Assembly: GCA_021796155.1 (NCBI GenBank)
Contig: JAJYOO010000127.1
Coordinates: 1 to 6,708 of the forward strand
Source: Chloroflexota bacterium
GTDB taxonomy: Bacteria > Chloroflexota > Anaerolineae > Anaerolineales > Villigracilaceae
DNA length: 6,708 bases
Direction of reading: 5' to 3'
Both the position numbers and the translations under genes were made by a program. Each line of letters begins with the position of its first letter. Position 1 is the first letter of the stretch. Of this stretch, positions 6,215 through 6,708 are shown one piece after another. The notes beneath the pieces were generated by a model. The model had not been told where the DNA came from and searched no databases. It saw nothing but the letters and a program-made list of their open reading frames with translations.

Positions 6215-6708
6215 ATGGCAAGTGATTCATCCATTCGGGCTTTTAAATGCCCAACCTGTGGGGCTCCACTTGAACCTCAGCCGGGCGCACTGACGGTTAA
6301 GTGCGGATATTGTGGTGGTTCAATTATTGTTCCTAAATCATTGCGAACACCCCCACCATCTTCACCCACCACACCTCATTTTATGTGGGGCGGCGTAGAT
6401 TTAACTGAGATGGTTGGCGGAGCCATGCGCTTACCCGAAGCGATTTCCATGGCCGAGAGCGGACGACTCGATGAAGCTGCACAGCTTTACAGCCAAATCA
6501 CAGGCAGCTCATACGAAGACGCGTTGAAGTCCGTCCAATCCATGGCAAATGGACAAGCCGTTGCGCTCATTCCCGGAACGCCAAGCGCAAGCTTCCAACC
6601 AGCACAAACATCTTTCTCTCAGCCCGCGTATACTCCGGTAAGCTCGGCGCCGTTCTATGGTCAAACCTTCGACTCGAGTTCCGCGCCTCGCTCGTCCGGA
6701 AGCGGATG
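6215..6708 (+). CDS. Zinc-ribbon protein with L7/L12-like module and low-complexity linker (array gene 4, 3' end outside window)
   Basis: I translated this frame by hand: 164 complete codons with no stop before the window ends. The ATG at 6215 follows AGGAG (6201-6205) by 9 bases. The ribbon has Cys12, Cys15, Cys30 and Cys33 (CPTC ... CGYC) and ends in SIIVPKSLR. Residues about 80-111 (ESGRLDEAAQLYSQITG, then SSYEDALKSVQSMA) match the helical module of the gene before it. From about 122 a Ser/Pro/Phe/Tyr/Gln-rich linker begins, resembling the linkers that come before the membrane helix in gene 1. The protein is therefore longer than gene 3 and may continue into a membrane helix and another domain, which is inference since that part is not in view. 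It is last of the four visible paralogs, and the array may go on beyond the edge. Confidence 0.85.
   Translation, partial: MASDSSIRAFKCPTCGAPLEPQPGALTVKCGYCGGSIIVPKSLRTPPPSSPTTPHFMWGGVDLTEMVGGAMRLPEAISMAESGRLDEAAQLYSQITGSSYEDALKSVQSMANGQAVALIPGTPSASFQPAQTSFSQPAYTPVSSAPFYGQTFDSSSAPRSSGSG

Overview
The window looks like a chromosomal segment from a Chloroflexota bacterium, most likely Anaerolineae. This rests on my recollection of the families and not on a database search. Three things point there: the FtsX-type permease sequence, a recurrent short zinc-ribbon leader (CPTCGAPLE ... CxYC) heading several unrelated architectures, and a copy of the dispersed 'STSLRTG / PVLSEVEG' repeat that I associate with such genomes. 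No RNA gene, CRISPR array, transposase or phage gene is visible.

Layout. The left half (1-3213) is one minus-strand operon read from right to left. A LolD/MacB-type ABC ATPase (3213-2473) overlaps by 4 bases a second ATPase that carries a C-terminal cyclic-nucleotide-binding-like domain (2476-1256). A 79-base repeat-bearing gap then leads to an FtsX-family permease (from 1176, running off the left edge). The three genes look like one export or lipoprotein-release type transporter in the cytoplasmic membrane with two non-identical ATPases. The second ATPase has an altered signature motif and a degenerate nucleotide-binding cassette.

The divergent intergenic region (3214-3410) holds an intrinsic-terminator-like hairpin plus U-run on the minus strand, ending 12 bases before the first ABC start codon. 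It also holds two possible minus-strand promoters, and a 37-codon leader frame with a strong Shine-Dalgarno whose stop codon abuts the ABC start. Together these suggest an attenuated leader.

The right half (3411-6708) is a plus-strand operon of four paralogous genes with gaps of 26-33 bases. All four begin with nearly the same ~44-residue zinc ribbon. Genes 1 and 2 continue through a low-complexity linker and one membrane helix into an NHL-type beta-propeller, predicted to lie outside the cell. Genes 3 and 4 continue into a short helical module resembling the C-terminal domain of ribosomal protein L7/L12. Gene 4 then enters another low-complexity linker and is cut by the window edge.

The most interesting candidate system is this array of proteins sharing one N-terminal zinc-ribbon tag with interchangeable C-terminal modules. 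The shared tag suggests, as inference only, a common cytoplasmic partner. A functional link to the divergent ABC transporter is possible but unproven.
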